Origin: Sodalis ligni
GTDB lineage: Bacteria > Pseudomonadota > Gammaproteobacteria > Enterobacterales > Enterobacteriaceae
DNA: 64,000 nucleotides
Assembly: GCF_016865525.2 (NCBI RefSeq)
Contig: NZ_CP075169.1
Location: forward strand, 868,337-932,336
Reading direction: 5' to 3'
Positions within the stretch are counted from its first letter, which is position 1. Each line of letters opens with the position of its first letter. The translations under genes and the position numbers were made by a program. Shown here piece after piece: positions 9,295 to 18,780 of the stretch. Below the pieces are notes generated by a model. It was not told where the DNA came from. It did not search any database and worked only from the letters and a program-made list of their open reading frames with translations.

Positions 9295-10407
9295 TCAGTA
9301 GGGGATGCCATCTATCCTGACAGGGGGGGGCTCGGTTCCGGTCTCGGTTATCAACGGGGAGGGTGCGTCAATCAGCGGGCGAAGCAGGGCATGGAACATA
9401 GTATCGCCCAGGTACGGAAGCGGCTCCCGTTTCGCCATGAGCTCGGCGAATACTCGGCCAAAAGCAACCGTCCCTTTTTCACGTATGATTTCCAGCGCGA
9501 GATGTTCGGTTAACGAAAGACCGGTGCGAAGCGCCGGCAATTCCCTTAATTGCCGTAATAACGCCGGCGCCAGAAAAGGCAATGGCGGACTGGGAGCGTG
9601 CGCCAGCGCCGCCCAGGGCAGGGGTGATGAAGAACGATAGGCGGCCCAGGCACGGCGGGCCAGGCGCAACGCATCCTCACCCAGCGGCCGGCGCTGCGGC
9701 CAAAGCCAGGCAAGCAAATCGGGGGCGAGTTGGCCGATGCCGATAAATCGTTCCACACCGGGCACGTGATTGATTTCTATCAGCTCCAGCCGAGGGGGGC
9801 GATGCCGCAGTCCGGCCAGCAAACGGATCAGGAAAAGCTGATCGTAGGCATCCGCCTCGCACCACAGCACGACATGAGGGGAGTGCGCCAACTGGTCGAT
9901 AGCGACGTATTCCTGAGCCAGGCGCTGCCTGCTTTCTGCTTCGTCCATGGCGAAGGCGCGGCTGATAAATTTACTCCGGACCGCCTGGAATTCCGGCGGC
10001 GGCAGGTCAGGTACCGGCCCCATGCATAAGGGATCGGTGAACATTCGGAATTCGCCTTTGAAGCCGGCGACGCGCAGAGTATGGGCTATGTCGTTGCCGC
10101 AACGCCAATGCACGGAATTTGCTTCATCGTCCGAATCGAATCCGGGATGGCGGGCGGCGAAAGCAATGGCGTCAATATGCGCCTTCAGCTTCGGCCAGCT
10201 GGGAAAGCCCAAGTCTTGGGCAATTAACCATTGCGCATCGGACAAACGACGGGGATGGGATGAAAATCCGGCGCCCGTAAGGCGTTCTTCCAGGTTGGGC
10301 GCGGCGCCGTTCCGTAGCTGCTTGAGCAGCTCTTTGGCACGCTTGCGCTGCTGTTCGAGGTTGATTTTACCGTCGTGGCGGGAAGAATATTGCAGATGTT
10401 GAGGCAT
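9295..10407 (-). CDS. DUF1835 domain-containing protein
   Basis: This 370-residue protein has an N-terminal helical segment (about 15-75; ELLKQLRNGAAPNLEERL, then DAQWLIAQDLGFPSWPKL). A DUF1835 domain starts near residue 100 (VHWRCGNDIAHTLRVAGF, then DPLCMGPVP). Function is unknown for this family. The C terminus stops at VRIDGIPY ten bases from the IS3 element and looks shorter than I would expect from the family's terminal winged-helix segment, so it may be truncated. It is divergent from alkB. Confidence 0.7.
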   Translation of the reverse strand: MPQHLQYSSRHDGKINLEQQRKRAKELLKQLRNGAAPNLEERLTGAGFSSHPRRLSDAQWLIAQDLGFPSWPKLKAHIDAIAFAARHPGFDSDDEANSVHWRCGNDIAHTLRVAGFKGEFRMFTDPLCMGPVPDLPPPEFQAVRSKFISRAFAMDEAESRQRLAQEYVAIDQLAHSPHVVLWCEADAYDQLFLIRLLAGLRHRPPRLELIEINHVPGVERFIGIGQLAPDLLAWLWPQRRPLGEDALRLARRAWAAYRSSSPLPWAALAHAPSPPLPFLAPALLRQLRELPALRTGLSLTEHLALEIIREKGTVAFGRVFAELMAKREPLPYLGDTMFHALLRPLIDAPSPLITETGTEPPPVRIDGIPY

Positions 10408-10717
10408 ACGATCTCCATGCTAAGCCTTGTCCGCTGTAAGGCCGGGAGCCGTATGGGCTATTCGTCTGGCTGATGACCTGGGCGCAGCCCTTTCCGCGGA
10501 CGGGAGGCGTGGAGGACGCCATGTCCCACTATAGCCGAAGAGAAGATAATGACGCCACGCCTTTTAGGCGGAGGGTGTGAACGTGCGCTCTTGTTCGTTG
10601 GGCGAGGGTTGCAAAGGGCCTTTACTGGGTATCGCCGCGAAAACGTGCCAGGAGAGCGCTGGACATCCGGCATCCATCGGCTAAAATAAATACTGTGTGC
10701 ATATACAGGTTATGCCA
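10408..10717. other. Intergenic region between DUF1835 gene and alkB
   Basis: No gene is supported here. A TAAAAT at 10683-10688 could be the -10 box of alkB. No Ada-type operator was recognised. Confidence 0.4.
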
Positions 10718-11365
10718 ATGACGATGGATCTTTTTGAAGACGCGTTGCCGCCGCCGTGGCACGAACAAATCGCTCCCGGCGCGGTGGTGCTGCATGGTTT
10801 TGTCCGCGATCACGGTCCGGAGCTGCTGGCAGCGGTAAACAGCGTGGTAGCGCAGGTGCCTTGGCGCCACATGATCACGCCGGGGGGTTACCGCATGTCG
10901 GTGGCGATGAGCTGGTGCGGCAACGGCTGGACCAGCGACAATCGCGGTTATCGCTATTCGGATCGGGATACCCGCACCGGCAAACCCTGGCCGCCGATTC
11001 CGGAAATATTGATGGCGCTGGCGGATGAAGCCGCTGTGCAGGCGGGATTCGGCCATTATGTACCGGACTCATGCCTGATGAACCGCTACGATCCCGGCAG
11101 CAAGCTTTCCCTGCACCAGGATAAGGATGAAAATGATTTTGGCGCGCCTATTGTATCGGTCTCCCTTGGATTGCCGGCGGTATTTCAGTTCGGCGGCCTG
11201 CAGCGCGGCGACAAGGCTAGGCGCGTCCCGCTGGCCCACGGCGACGTGGTGGTGTGGGGCGGGCCGTCCAGACTCAATTATCACGGTATTTTACCGGTGA
11301 AGGAGGGGTATCATTCGCTGGTGGGTCCGCATCGTATCAATATTACGCTGCGCAAGGCACTATAG
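10718..11365 (+). CDS. alkB: Alpha-ketoglutarate-dependent DNA dioxygenase AlkB
   Basis: AlkB oxidatively removes methyl groups from 1-methyladenine and 3-methylcytosine in DNA and RNA, using Fe(II), oxygen and 2-oxoglutarate. The 215-residue product matches E. coli AlkB in length and motifs: LHQDKDE (iron ligands His133 and Asp135), YHGILPVK (His189), and the 2-oxoglutarate-binding arginines in HRINITLRK (Arg206, Arg212). The substrate-lid segment MITPGGYRMSVAM is also conserved. The start at 10718 (MTMDLF) best fits the E. coli N terminus and leaves about 8 bp to a weak ACAGG site; ATGs at 10712 and 10724 are alternatives. In E. coli alkB sits beside ada, which is absent here. Confidence 0.93.
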   Translation: MTMDLFEDALPPPWHEQIAPGAVVLHGFVRDHGPELLAAVNSVVAQVPWRHMITPGGYRMSVAMSWCGNGWTSDNRGYRYSDRDTRTGKPWPPIPEILMALADEAAVQAGFGHYVPDSCLMNRYDPGSKLSLHQDKDENDFGAPIVSVSLGLPAVFQFGGLQRGDKARRVPLAHGDVVVWGGPSRLNYHGILPVKEGYHSLVGPHRINITLRKAL

Positions 11366-11406
11366 TATGATATTGCCATACCCTTCGACTCTCATAATAT
11401 CCTGAA

Positions 11407-12327
11407 TCAGGGGCGGCGTACCGATAGAGCAACACCTGCCGTGAGAATGACCAGCCCGACGATTTGCAAACTTGTGGGGTATTCGCCAGTCAAGGGAATG
11501 CCCAGCAGCATCGCGACACCCGGCGACAATGCGGGAAACAGCGCGGCGCGGCTGGCCCCCAAGTCCTGAACGGCGCGGGAAAACGCAAAAAGCGCTATCA
11601 CCCCAGACAGTACGCCTTGAGCGACAATTTGCTCAAGAAACATGGCTGGGCTGATTTCGCTGAAAATGCGCACCCCCCCAGTGAATAGATAAATCGGTGT
11701 ATAGATCAGCCCCGACAGAACCGACACCACCGCCGTGGCCTGGAGTGGCGCAATTTTCCATTGACGTTGCAAAACGGTGAACACCGCCCACATCGAGCCT
11801 GCGAGCGCAAACAACATATCGCCCACCCAGGCTCTCGAACTGCCGTACAACAGGCCAGGGCCTGCCGTCACGGCAAGACCGGCAACGATCACGAGCAAAC
11901 CCGCGATCCTGGGGATGCCAGGCCTTTCACCCAGCAGCAAAGCGGCCAGCACGATGCTGACCAGAGTCAGCATGCCCAATTGAATGACGGCGGCATGGGC
12001 GAGCGGAGCGAAGTGATAGCCACTGGCGCCGACCACGATAAACAATGGCCCCGCCAACAGGGCAAGACAGACGCCCTTGCGCCAGCCCATGCCGGTTAGT
12101 CGCTGTGGCGAATGGCAAGCCAGCCAGGGCGCGAGAATGAGACCGGCGGTCAAGTAGCGCAGAAACGCCAGATCGGTGGCTTGCAGTCCAGCGGCAATAC
12201 CTTGCCGGGAGACCACCAGAAACCCACCCCAGATCACGGCAGCCAGCAGGCCTGAGACCAGCCCGCGACGCAGGCGAAGGCGATCAGGGCTGGCGGCCTG
12301 CCCATCAATAGCAGTAACTCTGGTCAT
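11407..12327 (-). CDS. EamA-family (DMT superfamily) transporter
   Basis: The protein (about 306 residues) has roughly ten hydrophobic helices in two EamA repeats. The start chosen is the ATG at 12327 (MTRVTAIDG), with GGAG seven bases upstream; an upstream in-frame ATG at 12399 lacks such a site. It lies downstream of an aldehyde dehydrogenase and a LysR regulator on the same strand, with 85 bp between it and the dehydrogenase, so the three may form one unit. Substrate unknown. Confidence 0.8.
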   Translation of the reverse strand: MTRVTAIDGQAASPDRLRLRRGLVSGLLAAVIWGGFLVVSRQGIAAGLQATDLAFLRYLTAGLILAPWLACHSPQRLTGMGWRKGVCLALLAGPLFIVVGASGYHFAPLAHAAVIQLGMLTLVSIVLAALLLGERPGIPRIAGLLVIVAGLAVTAGPGLLYGSSRAWVGDMLFALAGSMWAVFTVLQRQWKIAPLQATAVVSVLSGLIYTPIYLFTGGVRIFSEISPAMFLEQIVAQGVLSGVIALFAFSRAVQDLGASRAALFPALSPGVAMLLGIPLTGEYPTSLQIVGLVILTAGVALSVRRP

Positions 12328-12412
12328 TCGACGGCTCCGCTTTAATAAAGAGAAAGGGCATTTTAAGGATCCCGTGGCATGACCGGCAGTGCAGGTCATC
12401 CCCTGTACATGG

Positions 12413-13900
12413 TCAGAAAGGGTATTGGCGACGCGTGCTCTGAACGGAAATCCAGTGCTCGGTGGTAAGGTCGTCGATCAATCCCTGCGCACCGAAACGG
12501 CCCAGCCCCGAGTTCTTCTCTCCGCCAAACGGCATATTGGCCAGATCGACCGCAGGCACATCATTCACATGCGTCATGCCTGCTTCAATCCTTTGGGCAA
12601 AGCGCACACCGCGATCAAGATCACCGGTGACAACAGCACTAGACAAACCGTATTCGGTGTCATTGGCGATATGCAGGGCTTGTTCCTCGCTTGCCGCCCG
12701 AATCACTGGCGCCACCGGCCCAAAAATTTCATCCCTGCCCAACCGGACCTCGCCCGTTATGTTGGTGAAGACATGGGGCGGCATGACCAGTCCCTGTGGT
12801 TGGGCGCCAAAACACAAAGTTGCGCCATCGGCGTGGGCCTGTTCGATCATCATCGCGACACTGTCGAATTGACGCTGGTTGATCAGCGGTCCAATGACCG
12901 TGTCGGCGGCATTCGGATCCCCATACTTCAACCCTCTTACACGGTCAACAAAGGCTTCCACGAAACGATCGTGCAGGGCGTCCTGCACAATGATCCGGTT
13001 GGCGCTGACACAGATTTGCCCCTGATGTAGAAAGCGCCCAACGATCGCCAAGTCGACAGCCTGGTCGAGGTCAGCGTCATCCAGAATGACCAGCGGATTG
13101 TTTCCGCCCATCTCCAGTTGTACTTTCTTCAGAACTTGGCCCGTTGTCGCGAGCCCGGCAATGCGCTTTCCCACCCGTGTCGAGCCAGTGAATGAAAGCA
13201 CGCGCGATGCCGGATGCAATACGAAAGGATCGCCAATCAGGTTGTTGTCGCCCGACACCACACTTAATACGCCAGCTGGTAAGCCTGCTTCCTCGAATAC
13301 CTTGCCAAGCAGCAGACCGCCGCTGACCAGCGTTTCACTGGCTGGTTTGAGCACCACGGCATTGCCCAGAGCGAGCGCGGGGGCCAATGCCCGGGTGCTC
13401 AGATGCAAAGGCCAGTTCCACGGGCTTATCACGGAGACCACACCCACCGGCTTACGATAGATACGATTCTCCTTGCCAGGAATATCGCCCGGGATGATCC
13501 GACCCCAAGCGCGAGTTGGCAGGGTTGCCGCCTCCAGGATAATTGAGCGCACCGCCGCCCATTCAATCTCGGCCTTGGTACGTACGCTGCCTGATTCCTT
13601 GATCAGCCAATCCACTACTTCAGCGTGCCGGGCGTCCAGCACGGCCACCGCACGGTACAGCACTTGGGAACGCTCGCCTGGAGTTGTCGCCGCCCAGTCA
13701 CGCTGGGCCAGCGTCGCAGCCTGGAAAGCAGCATTGATGTCATCGATACTGGCTTCAGGGACTTCAAGCAATGTCTCGCCGGTGAAAGGGTTGGTATTGC
13801 GGTAGAGGGTGCCGGCGCTGCCCGTTTGCCAGCGGCCTCCTATCAGCAGCTCTTGAAATGAGTAGGGATGTGGCCGTTGAACTACAATCGCATTGGTCAT
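12413..13900 (-). CDS. NAD(P)-dependent aldehyde dehydrogenase
   Basis: A 495-residue ALDH-superfamily enzyme that would oxidise an aldehyde to its acid in the cytoplasm. Catalytic Cys297 lies in GQICVSANR, general-base Glu263 in LEMGGNNP, and the oxyanion Asn163 in SPWNWP. The N-terminal style resembles benzaldehyde/vanillin-type dehydrogenases, which is a weak hint at an aromatic substrate. The LysR gene at 13991-14956 lies upstream on the same strand, an arrangement common in small catabolic units. Confidence 0.85.
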   Translation of the reverse strand: MTNAIVVQRPHPYSFQELLIGGRWQTGSAGTLYRNTNPFTGETLLEVPEASIDDINAAFQAATLAQRDWAATTPGERSQVLYRAVAVLDARHAEVVDWLIKESGSVRTKAEIEWAAVRSIILEAATLPTRAWGRIIPGDIPGKENRIYRKPVGVVSVISPWNWPLHLSTRALAPALALGNAVVLKPASETLVSGGLLLGKVFEEAGLPAGVLSVVSGDNNLIGDPFVLHPASRVLSFTGSTRVGKRIAGLATTGQVLKKVQLEMGGNNPLVILDDADLDQAVDLAIVGRFLHQGQICVSANRIIVQDALHDRFVEAFVDRVRGLKYGDPNAADTVIGPLINQRQFDSVAMMIEQAHADGATLCFGAQPQGLVMPPHVFTNITGEVRLGRDEIFGPVAPVIRAASEEQALHIANDTEYGLSSAVVTGDLDRGVRFAQRIEAGMTHVNDVPAVDLANMPFGGEKNSGLGRFGAQGLIDDLTTEHWISVQSTRRQYPF

Positions 13901-13990
13901 TGTGGGATCTCCTAGAAATGGTGACCCCGAGTCTGATGCTCACAAACGCTACTGACCAATTCGAAGTACGCGAGCGCTCGATAAGTCTGG

Positions 13991-14956
13991 CTAATCGCGC
14001 CTGGCTATCGTGTCTGGGACCTCGGACGCTTTTAATCGAACAGCCTCCCCGGCCGCCAATTCGATGAAGTCCAGGACAAGGGGGTTCTGCTCTCCCGAGC
14101 GGGAAAACAACTCGACAGTCAGGGGGTCGAAGCCATTGACTGGTCGATAGAGTAATGTAGTAGGGATAACGGTGAAGACATAGACAGCACCGAGCAGCAC
14201 GCCTAGGCCCTGTTCGACCAGGGTGATGCCCACCTGCGACTGGGTGGTCTCATAGACAATGTTGGGCTTGATCCCAACGCGCGCGAAGTGCGCGAGCAGC
14301 GAGTCGTACAGGGGCGCGTTCACTGACCTGCCCGGCACAATCAGCCGTTCGCCTGCAAGGTCCTCTATGCTCAATTGCGCACGGTTAGCCAGCCTGTGGG
14401 TGTCGCGCATCAACAGTGACCATTCGGATGCCAGCAGCGGTTGCGATGCAATGCCCGCCTTTGGACTGTTAGTCTGGATACGGACCCCGAATCCCACATC
14501 AATCACACCCGAAACAAGCGCATCGAGTTGCTGCGCGCCATTGAGTTCGTGACGAATGATGTTCACGTCCGGATACAGCGCTTGCAACCGAATCAACGCA
14601 GGAGGAATGAACGGCAGGTTGGTGTACTCAACCAGTCCAAGGGACAACCTGAACGACTCATTTTCTCCTGCCTCACGAGTTGAGCGCAGGGTCGTATACA
14701 GCAGATCGAGAACCCGAGCGACGCCATCGCGTAAAACCTCGCCTGCAGCCGTTAGTCGAACGCCTCGCGGATCACGTACGAACAACTGCACGCCGGCCAG
14801 TTCTTCGAGTTTTGCGATTTGCTGACTGAGCGCCGATTGAGTGACGTGCGCAGTGTTTGCTGCCTTGCCGAAATGCAGTTCGCGGGAAAGAATCTGGAAA
14901 TAGCGCAGTTGACGCAACTCCAAAGCCCGCATGGGCAATATCATTTTTTCATCCAA
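13991..14956 (-). CDS. LysR-family transcriptional regulator
   Basis: The N terminus has the LysR winged HTH (LRQLRYFQILSRELHFGKAA, then THVTQSALSQQIAKLEE-type helices), and an effector-binding domain follows from about residue 95. The start is uncertain. A TTG at 14956 has a strong GGAGAGAGG site six to seven bases upstream, whereas ATGs at 14944 and 14932 lack one, so TTG is preferred (321 residues). It is the first gene of the row LysR, aldehyde dehydrogenase, EamA transporter. Unlike many LysR genes it is co-directional with its neighbours. Confidence 0.85.
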   Translation of the reverse strand: MDEKMILPMRALELRQLRYFQILSRELHFGKAANTAHVTQSALSQQIAKLEELAGVQLFVRDPRGVRLTAAGEVLRDGVARVLDLLYTTLRSTREAGENESFRLSLGLVEYTNLPFIPPALIRLQALYPDVNIIRHELNGAQQLDALVSGVIDVGFGVRIQTNSPKAGIASQPLLASEWSLLMRDTHRLANRAQLSIEDLAGERLIVPGRSVNAPLYDSLLAHFARVGIKPNIVYETTQSQVGITLVEQGLGVLLGAVYVFTVIPTTLLYRPVNGFDPLTVELFSRSGEQNPLVLDFIELAAGEAVRLKASEVPDTIARRD

Positions 14957-15372
14957 CGTGCACCTCTCTCCCTTCACCGTTGCACTCTGAAATATTATTA
15001 AATGCTCAACCGATGTTGCTACGTTGATCACCGCCTTTCGTCCACTGGCCATCGATTCAATGTGCCGCTTTCTTAATCATACTGTCAGTACCCATAATCT
15101 ACTATCACCGCTGAGGGTACTTTTCATTCGCATACGCAAAAAATCAGCAATGGATTAAACAGTTCACACCATTGGTTGGAGGTACTGGTTGCGCTGTCGC
15201 ATTCTTTGTCCTGTCCGGCATTTCAGATATCACCCTCAAATAGGTGGCTGTCCCAGCCGTAGTCGCGGGATCGAAACCGGCCGAACGGCCGGCAATCCCA
15301 TCGAAGACCGGCGCCGAGCTACAGACGTGTTGGCTGGTAGCCGGCCAATGCCGACTCAAGGCTCAAACCCAG
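14957..15372. other. Gene-free stretch with a possible gene fragment
   Basis: No full gene is present between the two LysR genes. On the plus strand, 15128-15243 reads as an unstarted frame ending in GGTGCAVAFFVLSGISDITL and a stop, which resembles the tail of a membrane protein. It is too short to assign. The rest shows nothing recognisable. Confidence 0.3.
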
Positions 15373-16281
15373 TCATTGCCAGGGTGCGCCCTGCGCGAAG
15401 GTCTCGACAAGAAAATCAGTCATGGCGCGCACCTTGGCGGGTGGCTTGCGATCGGCGGAACGTAGCAGATGAATGCCGCCGACATTTGCGGCGGGCTCAT
15501 CCAGAATAACGGCTTCCAGACTACCCGCTCGCAATGCGTCAGCCACGATAAAGTCCGGCTCATAAAGCACCCCCATGCCAGCCGCCGCGGCGGCGACAAG
15601 GGCATCGCCGTTATTGGTGCGCAGTGGCCCCTTGATCGGTACGCTTTGATCCGCCTGTTTACCGAAGCGCCAGGCATTTGGCCACGATAGTGGCGAAAGC
15701 ATGAAGCTCAGGCAGTTGTGATCTCCCAGCTCGGCCCAGAATGTCGGACGCCCCCGCCGCTGCCAGTAATCTGGCGCAGCACACACCACCATAGCGCTAT
15801 CAGCAAGCTTCCGGGCCAATAGACGGCTGTCCTTCAGATGACCGACTCGGATGGTGAGATCCCATCCCTCTTCGAGCAGGTCGACAACGCGATCGTTGAG
15901 TCCCAACTCCACGTTGACTCCCGGATGCCGTTCGTGGAAAGCCGGCAGCAACGGAGCGATGTAGCGTACGCCAAACGACAACGGCACATTCAGCCGAAGC
16001 AATCCGGACACCTCGATACGCTGGGCTGCGATCAGCGCCTCCGTCTCTTCCAGCTCCGGCAATAAACGCGCGCACATCTCCAGGTATTGCTGCCCCGCTT
16101 CGGTCAGCGTCAACCGGCGCGTGCTGCGCTGAAGCAATCGCACTCCCAAACGTAACTCCAGTGCGTCCACATGCTTGGTGGCCATGGTCGGGGACAGGTT
16201 CATTTGCCGGGCGGCCGCCGATAGGCTGCCGGCCCGCGCGGTCCGCCAGAAGATCTCCATGCTTGTCACGCGATCTAGCAT
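15373..16281 (-). CDS. LysR-family transcriptional regulator
   Basis: A 302-residue regulator with an N-terminal LysR HTH (MEIFWRTARAGSLSAAARQM, LSPTMATKHVDALE) and a substrate-binding-type effector domain. It belongs to the CrgA/YhjC-like group by its N-terminal pattern (DRVTSMEIFWRTARAGSL). It is divergent from the serine hydrolase/MDR oxidoreductase pair starting at 16428, with about 145 bp between, so it likely controls that pair. Confidence 0.88.
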   Translation of the reverse strand: MLDRVTSMEIFWRTARAGSLSAAARQMNLSPTMATKHVDALELRLGVRLLQRSTRRLTLTEAGQQYLEMCARLLPELEETEALIAAQRIEVSGLLRLNVPLSFGVRYIAPLLPAFHERHPGVNVELGLNDRVVDLLEEGWDLTIRVGHLKDSRLLARKLADSAMVVCAAPDYWQRRGRPTFWAELGDHNCLSFMLSPLSWPNAWRFGKQADQSVPIKGPLRTNNGDALVAAAAAGMGVLYEPDFIVADALRAGSLEAVILDEPAANVGGIHLLRSADRKPPAKVRAMTDFLVETFAQGAPWQ

Positions 16282-16427
16282 TTTATTTCATACCTCTGGT
16301 TGGAATTAAATTTAATAGAGCGCATATTATCAATCACAGGAAATAAATGCACCATTGATAGCATCTGATTTCCTATATCTGGCGTTATCCTATGACCCGG
16401 CATTCGCATCCTTTTCTCTGCGGAAAT

Positions 16428-17657
16428 ATGATTTCCCGGCGACAGTTACTCATCGGTGCAGCAGCAGGCGGCGCCGCGCTCGCACTTGGGCCGGCCAGGG
16501 CTGCAGACTCGTCTCTGAATGGGACCTGGCGCGCTGCAAGAGCCTTTGAAACAGCCCTGATGGAGTCCGTCTTCAGCGGGCATATCGTGGGTGCAACCGC
16601 TGTCGTTGCCCAAGCCGGCCAAGTTGTCTTCCAGAAAGCGTTCGGTTTCGCCGACCGTGAAGCCGGACAAGCCATGCGGGTCGACTCCCTGTACCGGCTG
16701 GCCTCCATGACCAAGCCAATCGTGTGTGTTACCGCACTGGCGCTCGCTGAACGGGAACTCCTGCAATTGGATGCCCCAATAACACGTTGGTTTCCCGATT
16801 TCCAGCCTCGCCTTGCCGATGGCAGCACTCCAACGATCACGCTGCGCCATCTACTCACGCACACATCGGGATTGGGATACGGATTTCTGGAAGAGCCGGA
16901 CGACCCCTACCATCGCCTCGGCGTGTCCGATGGTATGGATGGCTCTGGTTTGACCTTGGCAGAGAATGTTCGTCGCATCGCTCAGGCTCCGCTGTTGTTC
17001 GCACCTGGTAGCGCCTGGCACTACTCAGTGGCGATTGACGTGCTTGGAGCCGTCATCGAACAGGCAACGGGCCGCCCGTTGGCCGACGCCGTGCGCGAGG
17101 TGGTCACCGCGCCGCTGGGCATGGATAGCGTCCGATTCGTTGCTCCGGAGGGTGCCTCGCTGGTGACGGCCTATGGTGACGCAACGCCGGAGCCGGTGAA
17201 GATGAGCGACCCGTTCGCGCTGAAGTTCGGCAAGAGCGCCATCGCTTATTCACCCGGACGTGCGTTCGATCCCAATGCCTTCCCTTCGGGCGGCACCGGC
17301 ATGGTAGGTACCGCCCTTGACTATCTGCGCTTTGCGGAAGCGATGCGCACCGGGGGTGGCGGAGTCATCAAGCCGGAGACGGTAGCGGCCATGACTCGCA
17401 ATGCAGTGGGAGATTTAGCCATTGACGCGGCCGGCCCCGGTTATGGATGGGGACTCGGCGTGGCCATCCTCAAGAATCCAAAAGCGGCGAAGCTCCCGCT
17501 GTCGGCCGGATCCTGGAACTGGTCTGGCGTGTACGGCACGCACTTCTGGGTTGACCCCGCATCCCAACTGTCCGTTGTGGTTCTGACCAATACGGCCGTC
17601 GCCGGTATGACCGGGGCTTTCGCACTGGCAACGCGCAACGCTGCCTACGCGGCCTAA
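16428..17657 (+). CDS. Beta-lactamase-family serine hydrolase, Tat-exported
   Basis: The 409-residue protein starts with a twin-arginine signal (SRRQLLIGAAAGGAALALG, cleaved near ARA-AD), so it is exported folded to the periplasm. The class C beta-lactamase/esterase nucleophile motif SMTK is at about Ser93 and Lys96. The usual Tyr-x-Asn motif reads HYSVAIDVLG, with Val where Asn is common; this is seen in some EstB-like esterases. An upstream ATG at 16392 exists, but the ATG at 16428 has GCGGA close by and puts the Tat motif at the N terminus. Likely an ester or amide hydrolase rather than a resistance gene. Confidence 0.82.
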   Translation: MISRRQLLIGAAAGGAALALGPARAADSSLNGTWRAARAFETALMESVFSGHIVGATAVVAQAGQVVFQKAFGFADREAGQAMRVDSLYRLASMTKPIVCVTALALAERELLQLDAPITRWFPDFQPRLADGSTPTITLRHLLTHTSGLGYGFLEEPDDPYHRLGVSDGMDGSGLTLAENVRRIAQAPLLFAPGSAWHYSVAIDVLGAVIEQATGRPLADAVREVVTAPLGMDSVRFVAPEGASLVTAYGDATPEPVKMSDPFALKFGKSAIAYSPGRAFDPNAFPSGGTGMVGTALDYLRFAEAMRTGGGGVIKPETVAAMTRNAVGDLAIDAAGPGYGWGLGVAILKNPKAAKLPLSAGSWNWSGVYGTHFWVDPASQLSVVVLTNTAVAGMTGAFALATRNAAYAA

Positions 17658-17683
17658 CCTCTAATCCATCCAGGAGAACCAAC

Positions 17684-18703
17684 ATGAGAACCTATCAATT
17701 GCAATCCGGCGCCGGCATCGGCGCCTTAGTACAAACGGATCTGGCTTCCCGTCCACTCGGCCCTCGCGACGTGCGAGTGCGTATGCGCGCCGCTGCGCTT
17801 AATGCCCGCGACCTGGCCTTTGCCCGCGGCGCCTTCTACAACCCACCGTCGCACCCGATCGTGCCATTGGTCGACGGATGTGGCGAAGTGGTGGAGATCG
17901 GTGACGAAGTCACCCGATTCGTTGTCGGTGAGCGTGTGATCACCAACTACTACCCGCGCTGGATCGACGGCACGATCACTCCAGCCAAGACTGCTGTGTC
18001 ATTCGGGGCCCAACTGGATGGGACTTTGGCCGAGGAATTGGTCACGGATCAGGAAGGACTGGTGCGGGCCCCCGCCTCGCTCGATGACCGCGCTGCGGCA
18101 ACGCTGTCCTGCGCCGGTCTGACCGCATGGCACGCACTTTTCGGCGTAGCCACGCTCCTGCCAGGGGCCAACGTGCTATTGCTGGGAACGGGCGGTGTTT
18201 CGATTTGGGCATTGCAACTCGCGTCTGCAGCCGGTCTTTTCCCCATCATCACATCGTCCCAGGATGACAAGCTGGAACGCGCCGTTTCGCTGGGAGCACG
18301 CGCTACCGTCAACTATCGCAGTACGCCCGAGTGGCAAAAAGAAGTCATCGGGCTCACCCATGGTCTAGGAGCCGATCTGGTCGTCGAAGTCGGCGGCGAG
18401 GGGACTCTGGCGCGCTCCCTGCAAGCCAGCCGCGCCGGGGGAACCGTGGTGGTCATTGGCCGAGTTTCCGGCGGAGGGGGCATATCGATCGAGCCCGGTG
18501 CCCTGATCGGGGGCGCCAAGCGACTGACCGGCATCACCACTGGCAGCCGCGCCTTGCTGGAAGACCTCGTGCGATTCGTTGATTCCGCCGCGATCACACC
18601 TGCCATCGACAAAGTCTTCGGGTTTGGCGAGGCACGCGACGCTTACGACTATGTCGCCCATGGACAGCACTTTGGAAAAACCGTCATCGACTTCAGCCAG
18701 TGA
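17684..18703 (+). CDS. MDR-family (zinc-independent) alcohol dehydrogenase/quinone reductase-like protein
   Basis: The 339-residue enzyme has an N-terminal GroES-like domain (about 1-125; LVDGCGEVVEIGDEVTRF) and a Rossmann domain with LLLGTGGVSIWALQLA (about 165-180). The zinc-ligand cysteines of classical alcohol dehydrogenases are missing, which places it with zinc-independent oxidoreductases acting on small alcohols, aldehydes or quinones with NAD(P)H. It lies 26 bp after the serine hydrolase with a good CAGGAGAA site, so the two are probably co-transcribed. Confidence 0.82.
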   Translation: MRTYQLQSGAGIGALVQTDLASRPLGPRDVRVRMRAAALNARDLAFARGAFYNPPSHPIVPLVDGCGEVVEIGDEVTRFVVGERVITNYYPRWIDGTITPAKTAVSFGAQLDGTLAEELVTDQEGLVRAPASLDDRAAATLSCAGLTAWHALFGVATLLPGANVLLLGTGGVSIWALQLASAAGLFPIITSSQDDKLERAVSLGARATVNYRSTPEWQKEVIGLTHGLGADLVVEVGGEGTLARSLQASRAGGTVVVIGRVSGGGGISIEPGALIGGAKRLTGITTGSRALLEDLVRFVDSAAITPAIDKVFGFGEARDAYDYVAHGQHFGKTVIDFSQ

Positions 18704-18780
18704 TTTTTGCTGAATTCCGGCACGCCCTATCGGCTCACCGGCCCTGTCTCTATACAAACGTATAAATATTGGACAAACTT

